Source of the DNA: Dolomedes plantarius
Taxonomy: Eukaryota > Arthropoda > Arachnida > Araneae > Dolomedidae
Assembly (NCBI GenBank): GCA_907164885.2
Contig: OU015492.1
Location: 195,799,460 to 195,863,459, forward strand
DNA: 64,000 nt
Reading direction: 5' to 3'
Positions within the stretch are counted from its first letter, which is position 1. Every line of letters starts with the position of its first letter. Of this stretch, positions 34,407 to 45,951 are shown piece by piece. The notes below the pieces were generated by a model that saw nothing but the letters and a program-made list of their open reading frames with translations, did no database searches and was not told the origin of the DNA. The translations under genes were made by a program, and so were the position numbers.

Positions 34407-34795
34407 TTACAAACACGCTCTTATTTCCTCTCCTGCTTTTGGCTGCGAACTACTCGTATACAGAACTCTTGCATAGGAGAGTACAGGAAATTCTTGCTTA
34501 ACTGCCTCTTGAGTAACCGTTATGCGTTTTGAATTCCTACTCGTTACAACAAGGTAAGCTGGTAACGCAGTATAAATTTTGGAAACTAAATTTAAAACAT
34601 TTTTGGAGAACAGACGCGCTTCATTGCGTGCTTTATGATAATCTGCAACAAAGATATTTACTACTGTCTCAGACGCATATTTGAATTCATTTTCCGCACT
34701 GTACCGCACTGGATAAGGTATTTTTCTTCTTACTTGAAAACAGTTTTTAAAGGACTTTACGAGAAAATGCTGAATATGTAAAAAGGATTAGCTGT
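34407..34795 (-). CDS. Unidentified open frame, possible exon
   Basis: The minus frame is open for about 128 codons, ending at TAA 34407, long for this AT-rich window. It includes YASETVVNIFVADYHKARNE, FSKNVLNLVSKIYTALPAYL and FPVLSYARVLYTSSSQPKAG. A possible acceptor TTTTTACATATTCAG precedes CATTTTCTCGTAAAG near its upstream end, and a potential donor CAAGTAAGA lies about 30 nt later. No transmembrane run or known motif. It may be chance. Confidence 0.2.
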
Positions 34796-35204
34796 GCAAA
34801 ACTGCATGGCCTCAGAAATGGTATTTGTCAAATGCCATATGATTTTTAACTATATTTAACATTTTTAGCTTATACTGTAATTGAATCATTACTTTTTAAT
34901 AAATTACCTGCTTCATCGTTCTTACTTTTTCCATTCTTATCTATGCTTCTTGACTTCATATCAAATATACACATGACCCTATTTAGAAATATACTACTAA
35001 ACACATAGTAAAATTACGGTAGTGTTTACTTTTTCAGCAGCTTGCAAAGGCAATTTTTTAAAAGCTTATGAATGCAGAGGAAATTTATTTCCCTGAATAC
35101 ACTAAAAGTTAAATTGCATCAAAACTTGATATTATCTTTAGCTAAAATGTTTTAGCTAAAACGTCATATATTGCCAATTTAAGTTGCAATTGCAACTTTG
35201 TTAT

Positions 35205-35400
35205 CTAACTTTTAACGTAGGATTATTTTCCTCCATAATGGTCCTCCGGAAAACAAAATTTAAGATGTCCTGCGTCGCGAGTTATAAGTTTGGCAGCTCG
35301 CCAAATCTAGTCTGTATCGCTTGGGCAAGCAGTAAGCAATTAAACAGAAAAGTTCCAAAATGCGCAAAAATTTTGACGTACATACATCCATATATATATA
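35205..35400 (-). repeat. Repeat R1, right part, split by Helitron copy 2
   Basis: Reverse complement of the 3' half of R1 (TTTAACGTAGGATTA, GTCCTCCGGAAA, GCGAGTTATAA, GCTTGGGCAAGCAGTAAGCA). The remaining half lies at 36330-36413 on the far side of the Helitron. A plus frame at 35184-35567 is chance. Confidence 0.7.
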
Positions 35401-35489
35401 TACTAGCTGAAAATACGCACTTCGCTACGGAGTACATTCAAATTAAATACAACGGTCAATGTATGCAATTAATACCGAAAATAAATAAA

Positions 35490-35493
<4 letters not shown>

Positions 35494-35567
<74 letters not shown>
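35494..35567. repeat. (TA)n microsatellite inside Helitron copy 2
   Basis: About 35 TA units near the Helitron 3' end, the longest array at this internal site in the family. Confidence 0.95.
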
Positions 35568-35569
<2 letters not shown>

Positions 35570-36210
35570 AATACGACGATCAATGTATGCAACTGATGTA
35601 AAAAAAATATAAACATATTTACAAAAAATCGTAGGGGATATTTATATAGACAAAATAATGTAGAAGAAAATATTCAAATTAAATCTAATAGGACATACTA
35701 TAGAATATAGTGAACTTAATATAGTACAGTTTGAGGAATATATATTTTACTGTATTTTAATATTTTATTGGATAATGTCCAATCGTCTGATGCATTCACA
35801 AAAAAAAATAATATATTTTTGTCTATTTCGTTGTTATGTACGCGACGATAAATTTATTAAAAGTACCAGAAAAAGAAATCACGTGATCAGCATTTAATAA
35901 ATTAAATTCTAAAAATTAATCTTTAAAAATTCACCAAAAATCAGGAAATGGAGGTAAAAATTCGAAAAAAATTTCATTTTGAAGGAATTTTTATGATCTT
36001 TCTCGTGATATAAATTTTATAACGCTCAAATTATTATTTTAAATTCAAACTTAAAAAAAGTTTCTAAAACAGCTTAAAAATTTAATTTAAAAAATCTAAG
36101 AAGAATTTTTCAAAAATATTTCTTAGTGCACCCCTACACTATAAGAAAAATGCCAGTCCTTTAGGTCCAGCGGTTTGGTCTGTGCGTTGTATGTCAGTCA
36201 GTTACGGAAC

Positions 36211-36215
<5 letters not shown>

Positions 36216-36264
<49 letters not shown>

Positions 36265-36274
36265 ATATATATAT
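36216..36274. repeat. (TA)n microsatellite at the Helitron copy 2 5' end
   Basis: Expansion of the TATATATA tract that follows the 5' TC in other copies. Confidence 0.9.
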
Positions 36275-36329
36275 TTACATATATACATTATATATGTAGA
36301 TAGATAGATATATATAGATACATACATAC

Positions 36330-36413
36330 ATACAAACAAAAGAGGTAAGCAACGATAAGTAATCCTACGTTAATAACCCTCGGTAGTTTCATTAAAAGAG
36401 ACTACATGAACTT
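36330..36413 (-). repeat. Repeat R1, left part (other side of Helitron copy 2)
   Basis: GAGGTAAGCAACGATAAG, TAATCCTACGTTAATAACC and TTTCATTAAAAGAGACTAC are the reverse complement of the R1 5' end at 11735-11805. Confidence 0.7.
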
Positions 36414-36506
36414 ATTTCTTTTTCCAACAGCTTACTTATGCATGATGACCTTTAAAAACACTTTTTAACCATGATGACCATAAAATTCTATTAAAAATTT
36501 TAATTA

Positions 36507-36540
36507 TACACTTGTGTAATTTCCCTATTACACAAGTATA
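36507..36540. repeat. Hairpin, 14-bp arms, 6-nt loop
   Basis: TACACTTGTGTAAT and ATTACACAAGTATA pair with one mismatch around TTCCCT. Confidence 0.6.
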
Positions 36541-37939
36541 CCCGGTTATATCAGTTTATTCACCAAGTTTAGAGAATAATTAGCTCTCTACTTCTCGGAA
36601 TATTTCAACTTTATTTAATAAAAAATATAGTAAGCTTGCTAAAACATAAAAAAAATAAGAAATTCGTTTTTTACTTTACTTTAGAATCTAAAATCACTGT
36701 TTATAAGTGATAAGGGAGAAACATTTTGATAAGAGGCCTTCAGTAAAGTAATGTTTATTATGTTACTACCTAAAGTTACATAAATCACTTATATTTAAAA
36801 GCTCGTAAAATTGTCAGAATATGACATCATAAAATCATAAGTAAGGAGAAGAACACACTTTAAGTGAGTCTTTTGACAGTTTGACTACAGACATTAGATG
36901 TAAAAAAATTGAGTTAATTTCCTGCATGAAGTTCTTTTAAGACAGAAAAAAGGCTATATATATACTTGGGTGAATATTAAAAATTGAACAGAGGAAAAAT
37001 CACTTGAATTTTTACGCAGAAAGAATTCACGCTCTGGTAAGATATAAACAGTTGAAAACGTATTTGTTAAAAATACGTTTCATAAAAATCTATTATTATT
37101 TGTAGAAAATGCTGTATAGAAGAAATAATCTAGGAGTACATGTTTTCAAAATGTGAAATTACTAAGAGATCACAGTCTTATATCGATTTATACCGAAAAT
37201 ATGACTTTTTTTTTATTTGTGGAAAGGTAGCTATATTTTTATAAATGCGTATTTTGAAAAACCATGAAACTATCTGTCTTCAGAATCATAAGTAAATGAA
37301 TATTAGAATCCTAACCTCCAATGCAATAAAAAGAATAAGGATTATATATATATTTGAAATTTTTCGGTGAAACTGTACTTGTGTGAACAAGGTTGACAAA
37401 TGAAAACGTTTTCAAAATGTAACGGCTAACATTTGCAATTCGGCTACTAAAAATTCAGTTTCTGGATATAAAATTTGTATAAATATACAAACTAAAAACA
37501 GAATTTAACTCTTTTATATATTTAATTTTTCACGTGTTTCTTAGACACCTCTATAATTAAAATGTAAGAAATTTCAAAATATACTGAAATATTAGACATT
37601 TTCCGAAAAATATCTTAATATTATTAGATAACAATTTATATATATATATATATATATATGGGAGCCAAAAGTTCGTAAAAACTTTAAAAATTCATAAAAA
37701 AGGAAGAAATCAAGATAAAGAAGTGCGGTTTGCAAGAAAGGGCTCACAAGAAAGTCTGAATTTTTTAGCAGCCGAAAAAAGTTTTAAAAGTTTTTAAAAA
37801 GTTTAAAAATTTTAAAAAGTTAATAAAGCTAAAAAAGTCACCGTTAGATGTCACTGACATGAGAGATATTCAGCAGAATTATGCAAATCAATCTTGCAAT
37901 AAAAGACCGTGATACACGAGGATATTTGAAGCATCGGTC
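36541..37939. other. AT-rich stretch, no gene seen
   Basis: Short TA run at 37637-37660. The segment just before the RT fragment (37660-37940) is rich in AAAGTTTTTAAAAAGT repeats. Nothing coding is supported. Confidence 0.25.
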
Positions 37940-38565
37940 ACGAAGTAGAAGACCCTCGTAAGTGGACGGTTAAACTAACCCGTTTCAATAGGCTCCTAGA
38001 TTTAGTAACTAAACATAATTTCATAGTTCATAATAATAGTATATACTTACAGTCCAAAGGTGTACCACAAGGTGGTGATGCTTCAAGTATGCTAGCTAAT
38101 TTATGCTTATATTATTTTGAAATTAATTATATCGAAAATTGCAATTACAATATATTTAGGTATATAGATGATATAATAGTAATTAATAAAAGTAATAACC
38201 ATATAGAAATAAATTTTTACCCTCCTAATCTGGAACTAATTAAAAGTAGCCATGATAATATTAATGAAAACTTTTTAGATATTAACATTAAATTAAATTC
38301 TCACAACAAATTTACTTTTGACTTATACTACAAAAGATCTGACTATAATTTTAATATTGTTAAATTTCAAAATTGCCTAACCTGTTTACATAAATCTGTT
38401 TTTAATAACATTATTGTAAATCAGTTAGTTCGTATAAATAGGTTATGTCTAAGCATATTTTAGACTTGAAAGCTGTGCTAACACGTAATAATTACCCCGA
38501 AAGTCTATCCAAAAACATAATTGGTTGTTTTAGTTTTAATGAAAAGTTTGTTCTGTTGCATTTAA
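37940..38565 (+). pseudogene. Reverse transcriptase fragment, YIDD-box family, copy 1
   Basis: An open run gives RLLDLVTKHNFIVHNN, then SKGVPQGGDASSMLANLCLY (GVPQG at 38059-38073), then FRYIDDIIVIN (YIDD at 38161-38172). These are the PQG and YxDD motifs of reverse transcriptases, the latter supplying catalytic aspartates. Downstream come ENFLDINIKL, KRSDYNFNIVKFQN and HKSVFNNIIVNQLVRINRL; the frame stops at 38461-38463, but YPESLSKNIIGCF follows in another frame, so a frameshift ended it. No endonuclease, RNase H or LTR seen. Class uncertain (non-LTR, Penelope-like or other). Confidence 0.75.
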
Positions 38566-38780
38566 TAAGTTAAACATAATAATAAGAAAAATTAGAAAAA
38601 ATACCTTCTTAAAATAACAAATAAAATAAAAACATATTTAAAAATAAAAATATGAATAAAAATATCTCTTAGTAATAATAATAAAAAACTAAATTAATAA
38701 TGGTTTAATAGTCCCAAAATACAGTAACCATATTAAGTCAGTAACTGAGTATCCACAATCTCCTTGATTGCAATCTTTTT

Positions 38781-38828
<48 letters not shown>

Positions 38829-39612
38829 CTTGAAACAAATTTTAACATTTTGTTTAAGATGTCTGTGGTCATAGTTACAAGTATTCTCTTTGGGCAAAAT
38901 ATAATAATAATTTATTCCTTTGCATGTTAGCTGATGAAAAATGACTAATAAAATTGGATTTAGGTCAAATAAAACAGAGTTAACGCATATTCTTTTCCTA
39001 TCAAGAGAACTTATCATTCACATATTCTCAAAAGCAATTCGAAAATTCACAAAATGTCTTCTCGCTTTATGAACAGTTCAATTTTTTTTCTCTTTTACTG
39101 TAAGGAAGTTTTAAGAATCGATTTTTTTTTTAATGAATGGGTGAAAGTAAAGAAAGTAATTCCACTTATTAACTCATAAAATAATTACAGAAAGTTAAAG
39201 TTCTATTTAAGCTTAAAAGTATAAGAGTGATGGATTATTGAATAGTTATTTAAGTTTCGTACTTCAAAAACATATAAAACAAACATAGTTATATTTTACA
39301 AACAATCATTCTAAACATTGTTCACACTATAATTTTGAACAGAAAGAAAGATAAACATAAAGATGGGGTTGAATGGAAAGAAAATTTTAACATTACTAAA
39401 ACGTAGAGTAAAAATATATTGTTCCTATTTATAAATTATTTCTCATCATAATGCAAGTAACTAGTTAAATTTAATTTCAGCAACTCAGATAATTCAATTT
39501 CTTTTGAATGGTTGTTCATAATTAGAAAGAAAAGGGTAATCAGGTATTTACAATAATACCAACTGTAGGCAACTCATTATTTTGATGGTATTCATTTACA
39601 TAAATGCATACA
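38566..39612. other. AT-rich stretch with a (TA)n array
   Basis: (TA)n at 38784-38827. A 94-codon minus frame (38733-39017) overlaps that array and is not convincing. Confidence 0.3.
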
Positions 39613-40269
39613 TCTATATATATAAAACAGTTCCGTAACAGACAGACAGACTGACTGACTGACTGACATATAACGCACAGACCAAACCGCTTGACCTAAA
39701 GGGCTGAAATTTTGCATGGCGATTCTTCTTATAGTGTAAGGGTGCACTAAGAAAGATTTTTGAAAAATTCTTAGATTTTTTTAATTAAATTTTTAAGCTG
39801 TTTTTGTAACACTTTTTAATGTTTGCATTTAAAATAATAATTTGAGGGTTATAAAATTTATATCAAGAAAGATCATAAAAATTCCTTTACAATGAAATCT
39901 TCGAATCTGAAACTCCTTTTACTGATTTTTGGTGAATTTTTAAAGATCAATTTTTAGAATTTAATTTGTTAAATTCTGATCACGTGGTTTCTTTTATTTT
40001 TGTCATACTTGAAGATAAATTAAATTTTGCGTCACGTGCATAACAATGAAATAAATTGACAAAAAATTAAAATACGGTAAAAGATAAAATTTTAACACTA
40101 GACTAATTGAGATGGAAATTTTTTAAGAATTTAATGCAAATTATTATGTTTTATGGATATTAAACATACAAACTAGTTGCATACATTGACCGTTGTATTT
40201 CATTTGAATATTTTCTTCTACATTATTTTGGTCTATAAAAATATTTGTTACGATTTTTTTATAAATATG

Positions 40270-40323
<54 letters not shown>

Positions 40324-40396
40324 GAATTAATTGCATACATTGACCGTTGTATTTAATTTGAATGTACTCCGTAGCGAAGCACGGGTATTCAGCTAA
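39613..40396 (+). mobile_element. Non-autonomous Helitron, copy 5 (clearest full-length copy)
   Basis: A|TCTATATATATAAAACAGTT at the start; a GACAGACAGACTGACTGACT tract; GCACAGACCAAACCGCTTGA; and at the end CTCCGTAGCGAAGCACGG forming a hairpin (CCGT/ACGG plus GC/GC with GAA loop), then GTATTCAG and CTAA|T. 784 bp. No target duplication, insertion between A and T, 5' TC and 3' CTRR are the Helitron hallmarks. No Rep/helicase frame, so it would need enzymes supplied from elsewhere. Confidence 0.9.
40274..40321. repeat. (TA)n microsatellite inside Helitron copy 5
   Basis: About 24 TA units at the family's internal TA site. Confidence 0.95.
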
Positions 40397-41983
40397 TATT
40401 TGTATAAATTTCTGGATAAAAGAGTAAAAATCAAATATATATGAATATATAGAAATAAATGTATGCTGATTAAAAGTATTTTTAGACCTAAAACACGAGG
40501 AAAAATCACAGTACCTAGAAATTGCACAAAGAATAATTAAAAAATGTCTTTGCATATTGAATGCGTAACAGGTAAATAGTATTTATGCATAATTTTTTTT
40601 TTAATGCAACGCTTAAACCTTCCGCTTTAAGCTGAAATATATTAAAGGTATCATTTTAAAATTTCTGACTGTTTTTTTGCTCAAAAATAATGAGAAAATA
40701 AGTGCATCGCTTAGTCGGAACTTTTTTTATCGTTTGACCCAAGGAAAGAATAGAAGAAACGTAAAGAATATGAAAGTTCATTTGTTATGAACAACTTTTA
40801 TAGCCGATCATTGACCGAAACTAGCAAATGAAACACTTAAAGACGCCGAAAGTTACCGCTGTAACTAAAATATAAATCATTTCCTCCCTGTAATTATGAT
40901 TTTCCCGAAGAAATATTAAACGATGCCCCCAAAAAAGAAGTAGATCAGAAAATTTATAAAACGTGAGGAAGTAATAGATTATGCTATGAAAATGTTTTTT
41001 AAAAGTATAAATCAGCAACATAATTCAGTCCTAAACTTTATAGCTTCCTTAATAAATGTATGATACTTCGAATTTTCGTGTAGGATTGAGTTATAGAAGC
41101 AAAAAATTTTAATGCCACTCTATTGCCTATCTATGTTTTTAATGCCATTCTGTAAAAAAAAGCTGTTTTACAAGAGTGTAAAAAGCTCATATATTTTATT
41201 GATTGTCACAAACCAGACAGAATGATCTCAGTAAATCTGTCTACCGCATTTTATTTTTTAAAAAAACAATTGCTACCTCGAAAAATGTCTCACTTTTTCA
41301 CTGTTGCCACAATCATCCGAATTGTTTGCAGTATATAGGCTTTTTTATGCAAACACCACTTGTATGTGACCATGTGTAAAACATTTATGATGTTGTTCAA
41401 CTTATTATGTTTCGTTTCCTGGTATTAGCATGAATGGATAATAGTTGTCACATAGTTTCCCTACTGCCATTTTTTTTCTTGAATGTATTTTTTTAATTAT
41501 TCAGCAAGCATGGTAGCATAAAATTTATCTTCTGTGGATGAGAAATTTTGATTTCTATTCTTTTTTTCTCTTTTCGTATATTTTGAGCATTCTACGACAT
41601 GTCTGGAGCTATATAAACAGCTTTTTTGTAACAATGAGTGTATCATTCCAAATTATACATTTTTCCCCTGTTGTAATGTTTGAGATACTGTTGAATTCAG
41701 AGTTCATGCAGTTCTTATTTTTATAGATTTAGTATTTTTTCCATAAGTTTCATAAATTTCATTAACAAGAAAAAATTGCAAAAAGGATACATAACAGTTT
41801 TTTAAAATCATTTTTTTTAAATAAAGTCAGGCAAATAGGTGTTAAAAATTTTGGTTTTTCTATTTTTTTTTTTAAATCTCTGTCATGCGAAAATGGCTGT
41901 AAAAACATATCTTGATTAAAAAAAATTCTTAGTGTTGCAGAAAAATTCTTTTTCATGCAGCTGCTTTCATAAATCCATAATAA
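40397..41983. other. AT-rich stretch, no gene seen
   Basis: Frames at 40821-41021 (-) and 41538-41726 (+) are short and motif-less. Confidence 0.25.
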
Positions 41984-42120
41984 TGTTACGAATTTTACGA
42001 GTCTATAGTAATCTTGCCAAATATCAGAGTTATCGCCAAATTGGCGATGGATTTGGCATAGAATTGTCAAGTTATTTTGGTCGCCAAATTTGACGATATG
42101 ACGACAAATGGTCCCCAACC

Positions 42121-42146
42121 TTCTGGACCTTTCTGGAATCTTCTGG
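42121..42146 (+). promoter_or_regulatory. Heat-shock element, five alternating units
   Basis: Consecutive 5-bp blocks TTCTG, GACCT, TTCTG, GAATC, TTCTG: the alternating nTTCn/nGAAn array bound by heat-shock factor trimers. Four of five blocks match exactly; one is GAC for GAA. It ends 75 bp upstream of the predicted start site. Confidence 0.65.
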
Positions 42147-42188
42147 TGATATCTAATTGGTTGACCGATAGAGGGCCCTTTGGAAGTC

Positions 42189-42222
42189 TATAAATATACC
42201 TGACATTCGCATTGGAACTCAG
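42189..42222 (+). promoter_or_regulatory. TATA box and initiator
   Basis: TATAAATA begins 32 bp upstream of the A in CTCAGCG (42221), canonical spacing for an arthropod pol II core promoter. Confidence 0.6.
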
Positions 42223-42462
42223 CGTTCTTTTCTGCTGAGAATTGAATGTATTGAAGGTGCGTTAGGCGTATATTGTATTGAAGACTGTTATCCTGACTTC
42301 TGTTTTTTTAGTGTTTTCTGCTGTATAGATGACAGTTGTTACGTGTTATTCTGTTTGGATTTGTGTATGCGCCTGAAAAATTTACAGAATAATAAATTTT
42401 ATTTTGTGTGCATTTCCTGAAGAGATTTTATTCAATCCTATTGAACCCAGGAAAACGGAACA

Positions 42463-43920
42463 ATATTTTTCATGACATTATTAAAGCATAGCCACTTATT
42501 GAAAACATTTCATAATATATCATTCCTTTAACTAATGACCTTAATATCTTTAGACTGCACATAAATTATTTCAACCAAGTATGAGCTTTTTATCAGCATC
42601 CACGATAGAAAGGTTAATTTTTTTACGTAGAAAAAAAATCTTAAAGAGAAAAATTTGCTTAAATGTAAGCCCAGAAATATTTCTTTCCATCTGTACTTTG
42701 GTGTAACCGAAAGATTGAATGAACTACGAAACAACAGTTGTAAGGTTGATTTAGCTGTAATTGTTACAACCTTTTTAGGCGTTAAATATTTTCATCGAGT
42801 AAATATGCAATTCTGATGAAGAATCACGTAAAATTACCTGACCAATTACAAATAACTGCAGAGAGATTGCTTTCAAGAAATATCAAAAGTACTAACATCT
42901 GTCAAATGAAATCATTTTATTGGAATAAGTGTTGTCTCAGATAGTGAAAGAGTCGTGCCTACACCCGCTTAGTTATTGCTGAAATTTCAGATATGTACGT
43001 GTTAGGGGATTTAAAAATATGAACTACATAGTTGTAACACTCCTCAGCAGTACGTCACAAAATGTCCGTATTACATCTTTTTGGTAATTGCATCAAAAAT
43101 ATTGATATTCGTTTAGTGAAAGAAATCAGTCTTACATTAAACAGCAGATCATCCTTTATGAAACTATACATTTCAATTGGAACCAATAAGTATTGTAAAC
43201 ATCCTTTATCTCGATAAGAATCTCTGACTGAATGGTTTCTTCCAAAGTTGCGAAGAGAAAATATGAAATATGAAATTAAAACAAGTAGTAGGTTTGTCCA
43301 CATCTCTACTTGATTGTACCAAAAATATAAATAACGTTTTCAATTAACACTCGTAACTGTACTGAATACTTTCCAAGATATTGCGTCAATAACCTCAAAT
43401 AATATATTTCAGCCAAACTAACATGCTAATTCGTAACACTTTGCTTAATTCCGCCCGCTATTTATCTCTGCTACACTTATGTATCATTTTGCTCTGGTCC
43501 AGCTTCTAATTCAATTATTTGAATGTATAATATCTATACAGCTTAAAGTACGAGCGTTCTCACTCTATCACCCCGCTTTCTGCGTAACCTTCTCAAATAC
43601 AGATTCCTGGGTTTTATCATCTGACCCCTATTTTGTTAGAGACTCTGAAGTGGTAGGAAGAAATTTACTAAAAAGTGGCGACTGTAAAGAAAGCCCTTGC
43701 AAAATGGTTTAGAAATTAAAACAAATATTTCATTACTTCTTTGTATGCATCTTCTAAGTTTATGCAGAATTTAAAATTAATAAATTTGGGTTTTTTAACA
43801 TGACAGTCAAGTTATTGTTCAAGAGATAATGTTCTCTCGACTACTCCTCAGGTTATAATATTTTAAATACGGGAAAGAAACAATAAAAAAGCAATTTCTA
43901 CAGCTTTTAGCCTCACTTTT
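42463..43920. other. No gene seen
   Basis: Best frame is 43479-43712 (+), 77 codons (MYHFALVQLLIQLFECIIS...), in slightly GC-richer DNA; I do not recognise it and see no splice support. Confidence 0.2.
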
Positions 43921-43963
43921 TTATTACCATGTTTTTATTAACTTGCTTTCTTGTTTGTTTGTT

Positions 43964-43994
<31 letters not shown>

Positions 43995-44393
43995 CTGTGT
44001 GTGTGTTTGTCCCTTACAAATCTTGCAATCGATTTTTAACTAACTTCCCGACTAGATAGACATTTGAAACTTTTAGAATAGCTCAGAACACGATGACAAT
44101 GCATTTTTTAATACTTTTAGCCATCTTTAAGCAGAATTAAATTAATTTTCAGTTATCTTCAGTTAATTTTGCTTTGTAGACTGGTGCAGCCCTCTATCAG
44201 CGCGGACAGGAACGAAAAGTTAAACGCAAGTTAACTTCCAATTAACTTCATTTTTTTTTCAAGTTGATGGGATAATTCATCAAAAAAAGTTTTAAAAATT
44301 ATTTATTAATACATAGAATTGTCAAGTTTATTTGATTCAACAGAAAATTTAAAAACATGGTATATAAAAAGTTCTTTTTATCTTGTAATTATT
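43921..44393 (+). repeat. Dispersed repeat R2, copy a
   Basis: Shares with 61867-62273 (+) and 58648-59045 (-): ACCATGTTTTTATTAAC, a TTTG/GT tract, CAATCGATTTTTAACTAACT, GACATTTGAAACT, GCTCAGAACACGATGACAAT, CAAGTTGATGGGATAATTCA and TATATAAAAAGTTCTTTTTA. Here the TTTG/GT tract (43951-44008) is expanded. ACCATGTTTTTA occurs near both ends in inverted orientation, suggesting a TIR-like structure. Class unknown, no coding. Confidence 0.75.
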
Positions 44394-45951
44394 GAAACAG
44401 GAAATGTATGACAAATTTTCTAAAAGGATATTCCAATTGTCTTGGAAAAGCTATCACCTCTCACATCCTGTTATACGGGCATTTTTAAGGACAGTTCTCT
44501 TCCCATCACAATCTCAAGTCAAGTCTAGTCTGAATACGTCTCGAAAAAGTAACGTTAAAAAACCACGTATATCTATCCTTTTTGTGTAAAAATAAATCCC
44601 TTGGGAACCACTGAATGTGTTTTATACAAGACTTTTTAAAATGTCACTGAACAGTCTGAAAAGTTTTTTTTTATTATTATTATGCTACTTTACAATCCTA
44701 ACACATTAACCAGTTCCTGGTATTAATGTCCTCAGAAAGAAGAGGTGGTGTGGGCAGAAAAATGGTTTATACAAATTCCTTTTGCCCTCTATAAATCTAG
44801 TAAATACATGTAATTTTTACTAAGCTGGAATTCTCAAATTTATTGTTCAAAGCTACTATAAATGCAGCGGGACCTTCCCCTTTGTGGAAATTCGGAGCGC
44901 AAGACATTAGTGAAATAAGGGCAAATATCTCACAGTACAATAATTCTTGCTTTCAATGGTCCAAAAAAAATCCAAAAGAGTGAAACAAAACACTGCACTG
45001 TAAAAAAAGTTATGTTTTTCAAGTTTAAAATTACAATATCAACAAAGTAGACTAACACACAAGCATACACAAGAGAGGAGAATGAGGCGAAACGGTGAAC
45101 GTCCACTACTATGCAATATAACGTGCAGTTTTTAGATATCAATAAAATAAGTTGTATGCGGTACAGTACAGTGTTTTATCTATATAACATTAGAGTTTTG
45201 AAATTGCTTAGCTCAGTTGGAAGCCATAAAATATACGTACAACAGAATCATAATCGCAAGACTACAATACCCCGAAATAAGTAGGAAAAAAACAAATTTA
45301 TTTAAAATCCGGACATGCATTACAAGTTATTTAGTCACATTTCATAGTTTAACATTTTAAATTAAATGTATTTCATAGTTCAGACTGCCATGGCAAGAGG
45401 CAAATTAGTTTAAAATTACATTATTGCCATTTGTCGCCCAAAATAGTTTTTAGAAAACTATTTTTAGAAAAATCTATAGACTGGCATTCCTACATATTTG
45501 AAACTGAAAATTTAAGCTATGAAATAGTATTTAGTATGGTAAAATAATGTGTAAAACTCAGTATCGTTTAATTCAATGCTCATTATTAATGGTTATTTAA
45601 CTAATTAGAATGAAAATGTTTTTGTAAAATTAAAGATTTTAATACCATATAAAAATCCAAAAACATGCATTTTTGTCAATAAATGGAATATCCCTCCCCC
45701 CCCCCGTATACATACATACACACACCAAAAAAGATACAAATAAATAATAAAAATGCAGACTATAGAAGCCAAAACTTTTTTCACTAAATGCTCATCATTA
45801 ATACCCTAAACAGAAATAAGATTTAAAAATCGCTTTAAAAAAACCGAAATTTTGTTCCTCGTCTTCATTATTAGTATTTATTTGCACTATTTAATGTTGT
45901 TAATGGACAATATCTATACCTTGTTTATTTAATTACGTTCTTTAAAATATT
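44394..45951. other. AT-rich stretch, no gene seen
   Basis: A 65-codon frame at 44392-44589 (+) and a 70-codon frame at 44930-45142 (-) carry no recognisable motif. A TACAATACCCCGAAATAAGT block near 45264 resembles a worn Tigger terminus. Confidence 0.2.

Larger units (their letters stand above)
35403..36318 (-). mobile_element. Non-autonomous Helitron, copy 2, inside R1
   Basis: The 3' end is CTAG at 35406-35403 with T outside (A at 35402 on the plus strand). It runs through CCGTAGCGAAGTGCG and the common body to TCAGTCAGTTACGGAACTG near 36200. The 5' TC lies somewhere in the TA/GATA-rich run 36216-36318, so that boundary is uncertain. It splits R1 at that repeat's own TATG/TA-rich tract. 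Confidence 0.75.
41984..42462 (+). mobile_element. Solo LTR with heat-shock-type promoter
   Basis: 479 bp with ends TGTTACG and CGGAACA, an inverted pair of the TG..CA type. Internal order matches U3-R-U5: a five-unit heat-shock element (42121-42146), inverted CCAAT (ATTGG at 42156-42160), TATAAATA (42189-42196), TCAG initiator with A at 42221, then AATAAA (42391-42396) followed by a TTTTGTGTG GU-rich tract. Neither a primer-binding site nor internal coding follows, hence solo LTR. Flanks ATAA and ATAT are at best a worn 4-bp duplication. Superfamily (Gypsy or other) cannot be decided from the LTR alone. Confidence 0.65.

Noticed and set aside
41762..42118. 118-codon minus frame
   Set aside because: Its start lies inside the LTR on the opposite strand and its sequence is low-complexity Lys/Phe; judged chance.
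43951..44008. GT-rich tract as a possible Z-DNA or regulatory element
   Set aside because: It is the expanded TTTG/GT tract internal to repeat R2, shorter in the other copies.
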